Positions 17,116 through 26,743 of a DNA stretch of 64,000 bases are shown here, in pieces. The position numbers and the translations under genes are program-made. The notes under the pieces are model-generated. The model did no database searches. It was not told the origin of the DNA and was given only the letters and a program-made list of their open reading frames with translations. Origin of the DNA: Bacteroidota bacterium (GTDB lineage Bacteria; Bacteroidota; Bacteroidia; Flavobacteriales; Weeksellaceae); NCBI GenBank assembly GCA_018902795.1, contig JAHIQD010000004.1, forward strand, positions 62,001 through 126,000. The letters are read 5' to 3'. Each line of letters begins with the position of its first letter. Position 1 is the stretch's first letter.

Positions 17116-18044
17116 TTAATTAGCTAAATTCAGCAGATGTGAAATATCCGGTAGAATATCCGGCTCCTCCGGAGGAAGCATGGACTTATACCGTGAACAG
17201 ATTTCCGCCACATTATGAGCGTAATCAACCTCAGCAAGATCGTAAATGAGCCCTTCATCTTTAACGATTTTCTGTCTGAAATCCACTTCATACGGGAACC
17301 CCGATCTTACAGCTTCATACGCAGCAACCACCCTGTTGAGCCAGTCCCTTAACACCTCTTCGGTAAGAACGGGAATGCTGATGAATTCAGTCCAGAATTG
17401 CTGTGCGGTTTTTTCTTTTTAGCATACTGTAAAAACACTTCCAGCTGCCAAATATACTTCATGAACTGCTCCTCAAAAGAATAGATATTACCATCCTCCC
17501 AAGCCACAACATCAAAATATTCAAGATAATCAAGATACCAGGTCCTGTAAAATTTCATCCGCAGGAAACCATCTTCCCGCATTCTGTTCTCCAGGAAGGC
17601 TACCGCATTATCGGAGATGTTCTTTGCGGTGGTCATTTTGTCGCCTTCCCGATGCTCCTCATAATCCTCTAAATAAAAAATACGCATTTCATCCCGTGAT
17701 GTAATCTCTGCATGTTCGGACTGACTGCAGTAAAAGAGGGAAATGTCAGTTATTTCATTATTTTTTTCAACCAAAAGCAAACTTAAATAACAGAAACCCT
17801 CACCGTTAATAAAACAGTAACTTTTCGCATGCTCTGCAATGTATGGTACGTTGGCAGGATAGGCGGTAAATGGAAGGTTTCCGTTGCGGAATTTTGCGAA
17901 ATGTCTTTCTAACCCGTCCACGAACCTGGATTTTGGAATGCCCTGATATAAATACTTCTCATCGAGAATTGATGCAAGCATTTCGCTGTCAAGATTTTCG
18001 AAGGCGGTAATAATCTGTTGTTTTTTATCGCTGCTCATGTGCAA
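17116..18044 (-). pseudogene. Unknown gene split by a frameshift in an A-run
   Basis: The minus strand has a 231-codon frame (start 18044) that ends out of register soon after 'YAKKKK', and a second frame that continues to 17116. If one A is added to the run at 17408-17413, reading goes on without break as 'KKTAQQFWTEFISIPVLTEE' and joins 'LRDWLNRVVAAYEAVRSG', giving one protein of about 309 residues. The N-terminal 50 residues are helical ('IITAFENLDSEMLASIL'); the rest is rich in aromatic and acidic residues. I do not recognise the family. It is either a recent pseudogene, a slippage-controlled gene, or a homopolymer sequencing error. Confidence 0.7.
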
Positions 18045-18490
18045 AATAATTTCATCCTGATCATCTGAGATCCGAACCGGAGAAAGTCAATATATAAGAC
18101 TAAAATACCCGAAGTAAGACCATCATCAAAAGCGACCGGATTTATGCTAAAACTAAGATAGTAATTTTTTCAATATTATTTTGAAAATTTGAACAGGGAA
18201 CTGAAATCTATAAAAAGGCCTCTCTTACCTCAATTTAAAGGAGGTATTTATTTAATAACAAGGGAGACTTTATCCTTTTTCAGGAAAATGATTTTAGGGA
18301 TCATAAAACAAATCTGTCTTATCCGGAAATACCTCCACTTGATTATTTGTGCCTGATCGTTCAGATTGTCAACCGGGATGTTTACAAGTAAATACCACCG
18401 GATAAGCGGTTCTTCTCTCCTCATGATGCCTTGATTGTAAACTATTATGTTAGAAAACGTACAAGTTATTTACAATGGCGCATACTGTAA
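18045..18490. other. Gene-poor region left of the tandem repeat
   Basis: About 450 bp with no supported gene. A plus-strand frame of about 45 codons ending near 18390 ('LFNNKGDFILFQENDFRDH...') has no start codon and may be a gene scrap, but I cannot tie it to a family. AT-rich near 18160-18200, consistent with promoters for the minus-strand gene at 18044. Confidence 0.4.
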
Positions 18491-18545
18491 CCATACTATA
18501 TCCATACTATATCCATACTATCTCCATACTATATCTATACTATAT
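18491..18545. repeat. 11-bp tandem repeat, 5 copies
   Basis: Five head-to-tail copies of CCATACTATAT with at most one change per copy (18491-18501, 18502-18512, 18513-18523, 18524-18534, 18535-18545), with a degenerate half copy on each side. It lies outside any supported gene. Confidence 0.9.
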
Positions 18546-18611
18546 CCTATCAAAGTGCAACACTATAAAACGCAACTGTCCCCAGTAATTTACCGGGATT
18601 TCTCACTAATT

Positions 18612-18809
18612 TCAGGTGGTTTGCGCCGTAAGATTTTTCTCCTTAATCAGATGATCTAATTTTTCGGTCAGAGTGGTAAGGATTTCATCCATTAGTTCGG
18701 GTTGGCCGGGTTTGAAACGGTATGAACGGTCTGTGTATTTTAAAAACGAATCGGTCAGTCTGAAAAAATAAGGGTGGATTTTATCAAACAGAAATTCTAT
18801 TTTTTCCAA
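18612..18809 (-). CDS. Possible small protein or gene remnant
   Basis: A 65-codon frame beginning at a TTG and encoding 'KIHPYFFRLTDSFLKYTDRS' and a helical, charged C-terminus ('MDEILTTLTEKLDHLIKEKN'). Composition looks like real protein, but there is an in-frame stop a few codons before the TTG and no promoter or family match. A decayed C-terminal fragment is as likely as a functional small gene. Confidence 0.3.
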   Translation of the reverse strand: MEKIEFLFDKIHPYFFRLTDSFLKYTDRSYRFKPGQPELMDEILTTLTEKLDHLIKEKNLTAQTT

Positions 18810-19038
18810 GGATGGACTGGCATATACGCATCACTTCCAGGTGTCATCCATTTTGTTTAAATCAGGCAAATATCTGCATAGGAGCAGTATAAATATAACC
18901 TCAGCATTCTCATCACCCATGAGAGAACAGGAATATTAATGTCTCAGCATTTTCCTCTTCGGATGTTGTCCGTGCAGTAAAATAGTGGTTCACTGTTTGG
19001 GTCATTCTTCCCCAGTAATAAAATACTATGTAAAACAG
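18810..19038. other. Intergenic sequence without recognisable features
   Basis: About 230 bp, moderately GC-rich for this genome, no ORF and no repeat noticed. Possibly more remnant sequence of the decaying region. Confidence 0.4.
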
Positions 19039-19064
19039 AAATCCCGAGAATACTCTCGGGATTT
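19039..19064. terminator. Intrinsic terminator
   Basis: Perfect 10-bp stem AAATCCCGAG / CTCGGGATTT, 6-nt loop. T-rich on the plus strand (ATTTTTATTA) and weaker on the minus strand. It lies 110 bp beyond the stop of the giant helicase gene and could end it. Confidence 0.65.
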
Positions 19065-19173
19065 TTATTATTTGATACTTAATTCAAAATAGGCAGCTCC
19101 GAAAAAATGAAAGAAAGATTTCGTTGGGTTTTATGGAGCAATTTGTTTAGTAATACCCTATTGTTGCTTAAAA

Positions 19174-22100
19174 TTATTCTAAATTTATACGTCCATCTTT
19201 TATTTTTACGTTCCCCGTCTCAACCAATATATTAATCGCAGTACTTATAATATGGTCAATTTGAGTTCCAACCTTCATAAAACCAAATGTCTTGGACGTA
19301 ATTCTTACCAAATCCTCTTTGGCTAAACTTAAATTCATTTCCAGAATTTCCATTACCACCAACATGATTTCTTCCTGAGAAATGTCTTCTATTGCTCTTT
19401 TTTCAACTGAGTTATCTCGGTACTGATGAAGATTTTCCGGGGTGACCGTTTCACTCCAATAGAAAACCTGATGGGTTTTATTTTTCGAAACTTCCGGTAC
19501 ACTTTCCACTATTTGTGTAAGATAACCATTGAGTTTAGAACCAGCTCTTGTAGTATTCCATAATTTAAGAACCTTTCTGAATATGTAATTTTTGCTGATC
19601 GGAGCTTCGACTGAAATAATTTTGGTGAATTGATCAATTAGTAAAGTACGGTTCTCCAAAAAGTATATGCTCTCGGAATTCGCGGATGCTGCACATTCCA
19701 GGACCGCATATTCGTAAGGAATCATAGCTTTATTGAAACCGGTACTTTCAACTTCCAGTAAAGTATTCTGCGCTTTAAGTGGTTCCTCTGGTAAAACAGG
19801 CGCAACGGCTTTTTCCTTTTTTACAAGGTTTTTATAATGCTCCACTTTTTCCTCTACCTGCTCAATGATTTTATCCTTGTTTTTCAGCCAATCTAACGTC
19901 CAAATTCGATATAAATTCCAATCCAGACCCGCTAATACATTGGGTGCCAATAGTTCCCGGTCGTTTGTGGTGTGTATATTATAGTAGTTTTCACCATCGA
20001 CCAATATGCCCAGCACATACTCATTTTCATTTTCTGGATGTACAATTCCCAAATCTACTTTATAATCAGAAGTACCAATATTTCTGCTCACTTTTAATCC
20101 CCTATCTTCCAAGTGTTTTGCAATAGATTCAGTGAGTAAAATTTTGTCTGTATTTTCCACAGGCAAACGGAGGGCAATATTGCCTTTTTCCGCAAAATAA
20201 AGGAAGTCTTTCAGACCCTTCACCCCTTCAGATTTTGTCCGGTTTAGGTCTATTTGGTCACTCTTCAAAGAAGAAAATACTTTCATTTCATAGCGCGCTC
20301 TTGTAACTGCCACATTTAATCTTCTCCATCCTCCGTCGCGGTTCAATGGGCCAAAGTTCATCGATATTTTATTTTCCTCATCAGGACCATATCCAATAGA
20401 AAACAGAATGATATCCCGCTCGTCGCCCTGCACATTTTCAAGATTTTTAATGAAAATCGGCTCTTCGGTATTCATCGCGAATTGTTCGAATTGCTGATTT
20501 TCCTGAAATAATTTCTGCAATAAATCTTCAATTAATGTCTGTTGGGTCTGACTAAAAGTTACAACACCTAACGACTTTCTGTTACCTGAAGACAGATGTT
20601 TTTTGATATAATCAATAATTGCAAAAGCTTCATTTTTATTTGTTCTGGTTTTCCCCTTGTCATAAAAACCTTCCACAAATTCAAACGTTACCTTCTGATT
20701 CAAATCATCAGGAGAAGGAAACGTTAATAATTTACTGTCATAAAAATTTTTGTTACTAAAGGATATTAAACTCTCGTGCTTGCTTCGATAATGTCTTAGC
20801 AAATAATTTGACGGAATTGATAAGGCCAGACAGTCTTCTAAAATACTTTCCAGGTCCTCCATTTCTATATTATCTTCATCCACTTTCGAAGAAGAAAAGA
20901 AACTGGTTGGCGGCATCTGTTTTGGATCTCCTACTATTATGGCCTGCTTTGCTCTCGCTAAAGCACTTATTGCTTCTGATGTTGGCAATTGTGACGCTTC
21001 ATCAAAGATGACTAGGTCAAAATGCTCGCTATCCACGTCAAAATATTGCGCGACTGAGATCGGACTCATCAGCATGCATGGTTTTAACCGTGGAATTAAA
21101 GCCGGAATCTGATCAAAAAGCTTCCTTATAGAAATACCTCTCCCTCTGCTCCTAATTGCTTTCTGTAAGAATCCAATTTCCGAGGTTTGAGCAGCATCCT
21201 GACTGAAATTTGGAATATTTGAACTTAATTTTACAATTAATTTATTTTTAGAAATATCTACAAATTCTTTATGGAGGCTTTTGTACTGCTGAATTAATGA
21301 TTCGTAAATATTAATATCAAAACCTGTTAAAACTTCAGAGTCGTAAGTGGTTTGGATGAAATGATTGAAGTGCAGTACCTTATAAAAATCAAACTGGACA
21401 TTATTAGGATTTACTTTCCCTTCCTCCAGCAGATCCACAAACCATTTAAGATCTATTTCCGGTGCTTTAGTGCGGTAAATATTGTAATTAATCCAGTTTT
21501 CCAACTGATGGAGATTGACTTTTATGTCCGAGAGCTTCTCCAGATTCGGAATTTCTGACAGATAATTTTTAAGATTCTTTTCCGTATTTTCGAGCAGGTT
21601 TGCGTCTGCTTTGACCTGCTCAATTTCCCCTGTTATATTCAGATTTATAAAGTTCGCTTTCATCCATTCCTCCGGGCTTTCAACCAAAGACTGTTTTAGA
21701 CTTATATCCAGATGTTCCACGTTCCGAAGAGACGTTTGGAGATGTTCAGTGTCCAGATTATCATTCAGGAAATAATGTGTGCGCAAACTGCTGTAAACAT
21801 TAAACTTATTTTCAGAAAGCTTATCCTTTGCAGTCTGATACTCTTCCAATTGGCTAAATAGCTGATCAATAATTTCTTCGGAATCTATTTTTATATTTGC
21901 ATAACCCTGTAACTGCTTTTTTATTTTTCGCTGATTAATCCATTTTGGCAGAAACCACGAATGTCTGTACTGATTCCATGTTATTCGTAAAGGATTCCAA
22001 TTCATACCGAGAATATTCCTGCTGAATTTTACTGTAATAGCAGATTCCAGACTTTGCATTTTATCGTTTAGTTCAATCCAAAGATTCAGATGCTGCTGCT

Positions 22101-24879
22101 TTTCTTTGTCGAAATAAAACTCAAAAAGCACAGGATGAATTTGATTTTCTTTAATAAAGTCCAAAACCGATGAAAAGGCCTTGTACTGACTACTATCGAT
22201 TTGATATTTATTAAATAAATCCTGGGCTTTCTCATAAGCCGAGCGGTAATTCTCTATCGCTTTTGAAAGATTATTCTGATGATCGAACTGATGGCTGTCT
22301 ATTTTTACCAGACGTAACGGATGAGTGGAGGGCGCGCCAGTTTTCGCAGTAACAGAACTGAAAGGCACAATCCAATCGTTCCAGATATTCCATTTTGAAT
22401 AGGTTAGATTTTTAAAGTCAATATGTACTTTTTCTCCTTCAGAGAAAGAAACTGCATTACTTTCCAAAAACGAAATAGAATCATATAAGCTCCAACCTAT
22501 TGGATTCTTATCATGTAATTGAGTGACGTATTTGTTTATTTCTTTTTTACGCTCGTCTAATCGCTGTGCCTCCTGTAAAAAATCTTTGGCCAACTGGTAC
22601 TTTGGTATTTCTAAAACATCCTCGAACTGTTTCAGTACATCGGACTTTTTAGATTTATTTGAATGCAGTTCCAGGCAGAAAGGAGCCAAGCCAATATTTT
22701 TCAAACGCTTATGCACAACATCTAACGCCGCTTTTTTTGCTGCCACAAACAAAACTTTTTTATTGTTGGCTAAGGCATCTGCAATGATATTGGTAATGGT
22801 CTGAGATTTTCCCGTCCCCGGCGGTCCATGAAGAATAAATGTTTTGTTCTGATTGGCATTCAGTACCGCATTTAACTGAGAATTGTCTGCAGGAATAGGT
22901 AAAGTTAACGCAGCCGAAGCCAGATTTTCCAACTCGAGATAGTCCGCATCAACACTTTCCAAGGTATTGGATAACTTACCGTCGATCAGACTTTTTACGA
23001 TAGGGCTTTTTTGAATTTCCTCAGCATATTTGGAAATATCCTGCCATAAGATGAGTTTATTAAATGAAAAAGTCCCTAAAACGATCTGATGCAATACGTC
23101 CCAGCCTTCCATATTTAGCACAGCGCTGCGGATTATCGCTAATACCCTAGGAACATCAACACCTAAATCGTCCATCGGCAGCGTTTTGAGCGCATGGAGA
23201 TTCAGGTTGTATTCCTGCTTCAGATATTCGACTAACGTGATGTTAATCATGGTTTCTTCCTCCCTACTCTTCAAAGTATATTTTGAAGTGACTGATTTTC
23301 TTGACAGTTCCACAGGAATAAGCAATATTGGGGCAAAACGCGGAACATCTCTGTTTCTGGGTTCAAACCACTTCAGCAGTCCAAGACCCAGATATAAAGT
23401 ACTTTTTCCGTTTTCTTCTTCAGCAAGTTTGGAGGTCCGGAAAAGGTTTGTTAAAATAGCGTCTAAATCATCATTATGGTAGGTTGTGAGCAGGCGGTTG
23501 TATTTGAACTCATCGTTTGCAAGTTTAAATAAATCAGAGGAATTGTGTATAGGTGACAGATAGTTATTATATTTTCGCGTAACCGGCTGATTATTATCCG
23601 GTTGTATGGTATATTCCTTGCCTTCAGCTAAAGTATCCTCGAGCAGGTTAATTTTGAGATCCACAATCTGAAGCATGCTCTTGGTAAAGCGTAAATTGAG
23701 CAGATTATTCCGCAATGATAAATCCAGCAGTTTCCGCTCCCATATTTTCTGTTTGGTTAGATTGGTGAAATCTGTGAGTTCAAGATTATCGTAGGTTTCT
23801 CCCAGATTGTATTCAGCATCTAAATCACTGTCGGTATTGCCAACTGGAAGTAGAATATTATTCTTTAATTCTGTCTGAATTGTTGCAGTTGGTAAAGGCA
23901 ACACACCATTAGACCTTGTATTCTTAATATCGAGAGAAAGCACAAAATCAGCCTCATTCAGTAATTGCACTTCAGCTTCTGCGATCGCTTTGCTGAACGG
24001 TATGTTGCTTCCTTTGCAGAGGGTGGTTGTTTCAATTATTACAATCTCCCTGATTCCTTGCGCAATCCTCTTAGCAATCGCTGCCTGATCAAAATTGATC
24101 ATCGACTCGAAGCGCTTATCTTCAAGCCAGACTCCTACAAAAGCGTGCCCTTTTGTAATAATGATGATGGGGTTTAGATCGCTTGCTTCAAGACAAGCCG
24201 CGAACAGCAGGGTAATATCAATACAGTTTCCAAATTTAGTGTCTAGAACCTGATCGACAAGTCGGATTCGTTGACCATGATTTTCAAAACTCGGCGGCAT
24301 CGCACTATAGATCAACTCTTTATTCTGAATCGCCTTGTATAATGCAGAAACCATTTGAATGACCCTCTCTTTATTTTGAGCCTGATAACCTTCGAATGCT
24401 AACGTAAACCCATTTTGCTCCAAAATTTTTATAGCATCAGATTGTATTTCATAGATCTTGGAATTATTGGGAGTAACATATGAACTCAGCAGTTGTGGAA
24501 GAAACTGTAAACCACCGAAATAGTCTATTGGCAGCACGTCTAAATTAAATTGCGTTGTAGCAACTTCCGTATCATTCGAAAAAACAATAATCCTGATGCA
24601 ATCGATATCTTTTTCTGAATGGTTTTTCAATAGCTGCAACTGATAGTGAAAATCAAAATGAGTAAGGGTAAAAGAGCCGCCGGAAACCTTATCTATGAAA
24701 GTACTATACTTTTCGAATATTCCTTGACTTGATGTTATTTCCACTTTAATATTTTCCAGTTCTTCGTTTAAATTTACGACCGTAACTGAAGACAAGAAAT
24801 TATACTTATTCAAACTAAAAGTATAGTTGAAATAAGGGGTGCTTTTTACGATGATTTCGGGTGTAAAGGCTTCAGTCAT
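19174..24879 (-). CDS. Giant DUF4011/SF1 helicase with Vsr-like and DUF3320 domains
   Basis: A 1901-residue multidomain protein, probably anti-phage or DNA-processing. In order: an N-terminal region with a transglutaminase-like core (Cys219 in 'FGNCID', His245 in 'KGHAFVGVW'); a DUF4011 start near 380 ('WERKLLDLSLRNNLLNLRF'); an SF1 helicase with Walker A 'GPPGTGKS' (Lys691), a ~500-residue helical insertion, Walker B 'FDEAS' (Asp1293), 'GDPKQMPPT' (about 1317-1325), 'NVQGDERD' and 'AVTRAR'; a Vsr/MTES_1575-type nuclease-like domain at about 1590-1680; and DUF3320 at about 1730-1895. In the nuclease-like domain Asp1609 is present, but the expected acidic residue of 'E-x-D-G' is Leu1626 ('ILVDGE'). 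The gene is intact although its neighbours are decayed. DUF4011-helicase-Vsr proteins have been reported as single-gene phage-defence candidates (from memory). Confidence 0.92.
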   Translation of the reverse strand: MTEAFTPEIIVKSTPYFNYTFSLNKYNFLSSVTVVNLNEELENIKVEITSSQGIFEKYSTFIDKVSGGSFTLTHFDFHYQLQLLKNHSEKDIDCIRIIVFSNDTEVATTQFNLDVLPIDYFGGLQFLPQLLSSYVTPNNSKIYEIQSDAIKILEQNGFTLAFEGYQAQNKERVIQMVSALYKAIQNKELIYSAMPPSFENHGQRIRLVDQVLDTKFGNCIDITLLFAACLEASDLNPIIIITKGHAFVGVWLEDKRFESMINFDQAAIAKRIAQGIREIVIIETTTLCKGSNIPFSKAIAEAEVQLLNEADFVLSLDIKNTRSNGVLPLPTATIQTELKNNILLPVGNTDSDLDAEYNLGETYDNLELTDFTNLTKQKIWERKLLDLSLRNNLLNLRFTKSMLQIVDLKINLLEDTLAEGKEYTIQPDNNQPVTRKYNNYLSPIHNSSDLFKLANDEFKYNRLLTTYHNDDLDAILTNLFRTSKLAEEENGKSTLYLGLGLLKWFEPRNRDVPRFAPILLIPVELSRKSVTSKYTLKSREEETMINITLVEYLKQEYNLNLHALKTLPMDDLGVDVPRVLAIIRSAVLNMEGWDVLHQIVLGTFSFNKLILWQDISKYAEEIQKSPIVKSLIDGKLSNTLESVDADYLELENLASAALTLPIPADNSQLNAVLNANQNKTFILHGPPGTGKSQTITNIIADALANNKKVLFVAAKKAALDVVHKRLKNIGLAPFCLELHSNKSKKSDVLKQFEDVLEIPKYQLAKDFLQEAQRLDERKKEINKYVTQLHDKNPIGWSLYDSISFLESNAVSFSEGEKVHIDFKNLTYSKWNIWNDWIVPFSSVTAKTGAPSTHPLRLVKIDSHQFDHQNNLSKAIENYRSAYEKAQDLFNKYQIDSSQYKAFSSVLDFIKENQIHPVLFEFYFDKEKQQHLNLWIELNDKMQSLESAITVKFSRNILGMNWNPLRITWNQYRHSWFLPKWINQRKIKKQLQGYANIKIDSEEIIDQLFSQLEEYQTAKDKLSENKFNVYSSLRTHYFLNDNLDTEHLQTSLRNVEHLDISLKQSLVESPEEWMKANFINLNITGEIEQVKADANLLENTEKNLKNYLSEIPNLEKLSDIKVNLHQLENWINYNIYRTKAPEIDLKWFVDLLEEGKVNPNNVQFDFYKVLHFNHFIQTTYDSEVLTGFDINIYESLIQQYKSLHKEFVDISKNKLIVKLSSNIPNFSQDAAQTSEIGFLQKAIRSRGRGISIRKLFDQIPALIPRLKPCMLMSPISVAQYFDVDSEHFDLVIFDEASQLPTSEAISALARAKQAIIVGDPKQMPPTSFFSSSKVDEDNIEMEDLESILEDCLALSIPSNYLLRHYRSKHESLISFSNKNFYDSKLLTFPSPDDLNQKVTFEFVEGFYDKGKTRTNKNEAFAIIDYIKKHLSSGNRKSLGVVTFSQTQQTLIEDLLQKLFQENQQFEQFAMNTEEPIFIKNLENVQGDERDIILFSIGYGPDEENKISMNFGPLNRDGGWRRLNVAVTRARYEMKVFSSLKSDQIDLNRTKSEGVKGLKDFLYFAEKGNIALRLPVENTDKILLTESIAKHLEDRGLKVSRNIGTSDYKVDLGIVHPENENEYVLGILVDGENYYNIHTTNDRELLAPNVLAGLDWNLYRIWTLDWLKNKDKIIEQVEEKVEHYKNLVKKEKAVAPVLPEEPLKAQNTLLEVESTGFNKAMIPYEYAVLECAASANSESIYFLENRTLLIDQFTKIISVEAPISKNYIFRKVLKLWNTTRAGSKLNGYLTQIVESVPEVSKNKTHQVFYWSETVTPENLHQYRDNSVEKRAIEDISQEEIMLVVMEILEMNLSLAKEDLVRITSKTFGFMKVGTQIDHIISTAINILVETGNVKIKDGRINLE

Positions 24880-24898
24880 TTGTGTTTTATGTTAATGG

Positions 24899-25084
24899 TT
24901 AGTTTCTATTCCTTTTAAAATTCTCCGCCTGCTCCAACAAATTTTTATAAACCTCATCCTGCGTAATCGGCGGATAGCCGAACTCGTGCAGTTTTACAAT
25001 GATTTCCATTTTCAATTGTGCTTTAATATCTGCTCTGTCGCTCCAATCGGGAAATCTGGCGGTATCATCTACAATCTTTTTAAA
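24899..25084 (-). pseudogene. hsdR: C-terminal remnant of type I restriction subunit HsdR
   Basis: The minus strand encodes about 61 codons, 'FKKIVDDTARFPDWSDRADI' followed by 'KAQLKMEIIVKLHEFGYPPI' and 'TQDEVYKNLLEQAENFK', ending at a stop 20 bp before the giant helicase start. This is the characteristic HsdR C-terminus (DUF3387 end: 'YPDWS.RADIKA.L', 'GYPPVT.DEVY.....QAENFK'). An in-frame stop directly upstream (25085-25087) and the absence of the other ~1000 residues show that only the tail remains. No hsdM or hsdS is in the window. Confidence 0.8.
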
Positions 25085-25182
25085 TTATTTTGCCCTATTT
25101 TGTCTTGGTTTCTATAATTATCAATTTTGTTTGTAAATTTTCTGATTATTAGTTTTAGTTTCTAATTATTTTGTTATAAATG

Positions 25183-25493
25183 CTATTTTATTACCCTTGT
25201 AAACACTCCAATCACTTTAAAATCCATCGTCTCCTCATCTTTTAAGACAATTGAATCAAAAGGCTGAGTAGATAAAGGTTTCAAAGAGATTTCCTCATGA
25301 TGCCACCCTTCTTCATCAATGGTCTTTTTTTACTTGTGTACTCTTTTATTGTGTAGTTTGCTCCTGTTTCACTGTCGAAGATATCAGTACCTTCAACCAA
25401 GGTAATTAATCCGTTCCGACTGCCTGCTGAATATTTTTTGAATAAACTCAGGCTTTCATTCGGAATAACTTTGTTCAAGGTATTAAAAACCAC
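25183..25493 (-). pseudogene. Frameshifted S24/LexA-like C-terminal domain fragment
   Basis: A 70-codon frame (25493 down) encodes 'VIPNESLSLFKKYSAGSRNG' and 'LITLVEGTDIFDSETGANYT'. After the A7 run at about 25326-25332 the sense reading moves to another frame, 'KKTIDEEGWHHEEISLKPLS' then 'FDSIVLKDEETMDFKVIGVF', ending at a TAG at 25183. Together it resembles the S24/LexA-fold domain found at the C-terminus of some DUF3427-type helicases. One A inserted in the run restores a single frame. A stop just upstream (25497-25499) and lack of any N-terminal part mean it is a remnant. Confidence 0.6.
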
Positions 25494-25588
25494 TGCCTAA
25501 ACAATCGTACAAATCACTTAAGCTTATAACTTGTTGCTGAATTTTTAACTTTTCTATTTAATCTTTAAACGTTTGTAACTAAAGTCTT

Positions 25589-26482
25589 TTAAGTATTTAT
25601 AAAATCCTTAATTAACTCCAAAAGCTCCTCCTCATTCATCACCGCAATACTCAAAGCATTAATTTTCTCCATTTTCCTGGGTCCAACTCCGGTTCCTACC
25701 AATACCAGGTCCGTATTTTTTGAAATACTGGTGTTGATATCTGCCCCGCAGTCAAATAAAATCTGAGCTAATTTATTTCTCTGTTTCGGAAAGGCGGTAA
25801 ACTCTCCGGTAATGACCACTTTTTTAGAATAGAAATAGTGATTTTCATACTTTGGTTTTTCACTGGGATAAATCAAAGAAGAATCAATTCTCTTTGTTGA
25901 AAAAGCTTCGGTAAAGAAATCCGCTTTTATATTTTCTTTCTTTATCTTGTTCTCAGGCACAAAGGAACTGTTCAAGGTAAAAAACTGATTCATCTTCAGA
26001 AAAACAAATCCACAAACCTCAGCATCATACTGAGAATTGTGATGAAGCATTTCGCTGAAACTCAGATTGAACAATTTAGCCAATGTAGGTAATTGATGAT
26101 TGTTCAGATAAGGAAAAAGCTGCTGAGAAAGCTGCAGGGTACAGACGCCCTGGTAAGCAGGCATTTCCATTTCATAGTAAGAGAATAAACTTTCTAAAAT
26201 TGGGAACTCGACTGCACATCCATTATGTGCAATTACAATCTGACCTTCAATGTGTTCACGGAGCATATCCCAAATAATGGGAAAATGAGGAGCAGAACAG
26301 GTATCTTCCGGAGTAATTCCGTGAATAGAAGTATGAAGTGGCAGATATTCATTTCCAGGTGGCTGCACGAGAAAATTATTGGAAAAAATGATATTTCCAT
26401 TTTCAAATACTGAGATACCGATACTGCAGACCGAACAGGAATCTTTGTTTGCTTTTTCAAAGTCAATGGATGTGAATCTCAT
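25589..26482 (-). CDS. DnaQ-like 3'-5' exonuclease with C-terminal BRCT domain
   Basis: A 297-residue cytoplasmic protein. Residues 1-165 are a DEDDh exonuclease of the DNA polymerase III epsilon type: Exo I 'TSIDFEKAN' (Asp7, Glu9), Exo II 'VIAHNGCAVEFPIL', Exo III 'HHNSQYDAEV' with the His and Asp. Residues about 215-297 form a BRCT domain ('KKVVITGEFTAFPKQRNKLA', 'INTSISKNTDLVLVGTGVG') as in NAD-dependent ligase. Such exonuclease-BRCT proteins are usual in Bacteroidota and are thought to act in DNA repair. Promoter at 26502-26509. Confidence 0.9.
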   Translation of the reverse strand: MRFTSIDFEKANKDSCSVCSIGISVFENGNIIFSNNFLVQPPGNEYLPLHTSIHGITPEDTCSAPHFPIIWDMLREHIEGQIVIAHNGCAVEFPILESLFSYYEMEMPAYQGVCTLQLSQQLFPYLNNHQLPTLAKLFNLSFSEMLHHNSQYDAEVCGFVFLKMNQFFTLNSSFVPENKIKKENIKADFFTEAFSTKRIDSSLIYPSEKPKYENHYFYSKKVVITGEFTAFPKQRNKLAQILFDCGADINTSISKNTDLVLVGTGVGPRKMEKINALSIAVMNEEELLELIKDFINT

Positions 26483-26501
26483 GATTGCATTATGGTTTTT
26501 T

Positions 26502-26509
26502 CAAATGTA
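26502..26509 (-). promoter_or_regulatory. -7 promoter box for exonuclease gene
   Basis: TACATTTG on the minus strand, 19 nt before the ATG. Confidence 0.55.
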
Positions 26510-26743
26510 AATAAAAAAATGGCATCTATTTTACGGGAATCCGTAATAACAAAAATAGTTATGCGACGTGCTCTACCATAATCACTTATTGTGTTTTGAT
26601 TTTTGCATTTTTTAATTCTTTGTTAAATCCAGAAATCATCTTTTTAAATCATGCGAGATTACCGCAAATTCCCGCATTATTGACTATTCATTTTTATCTG
26701 CGAGTAATCACTGAATAAACATACGATTTTTGTAAAGAGACTT

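Noticed and set aside
18491..18545. Possible CRISPR array
   Set aside because: Units are directly adjacent with no spacers, only 11 bp long, and there are no cas genes in the window.
18447..18659. 70-codon plus-strand frame across the tandem repeat
   Set aside because: Its middle is simply the translated 11-bp repeat (TISILYPYYLHTISILYP) and neither end looks like a protein; no promoter.
19174..25493. Intact multi-gene restriction or BREX-type system
   Set aside because: No methylase, specificity subunit, PglZ, BrxL or similar gene is present; only remnants and the single helicase gene are supported.
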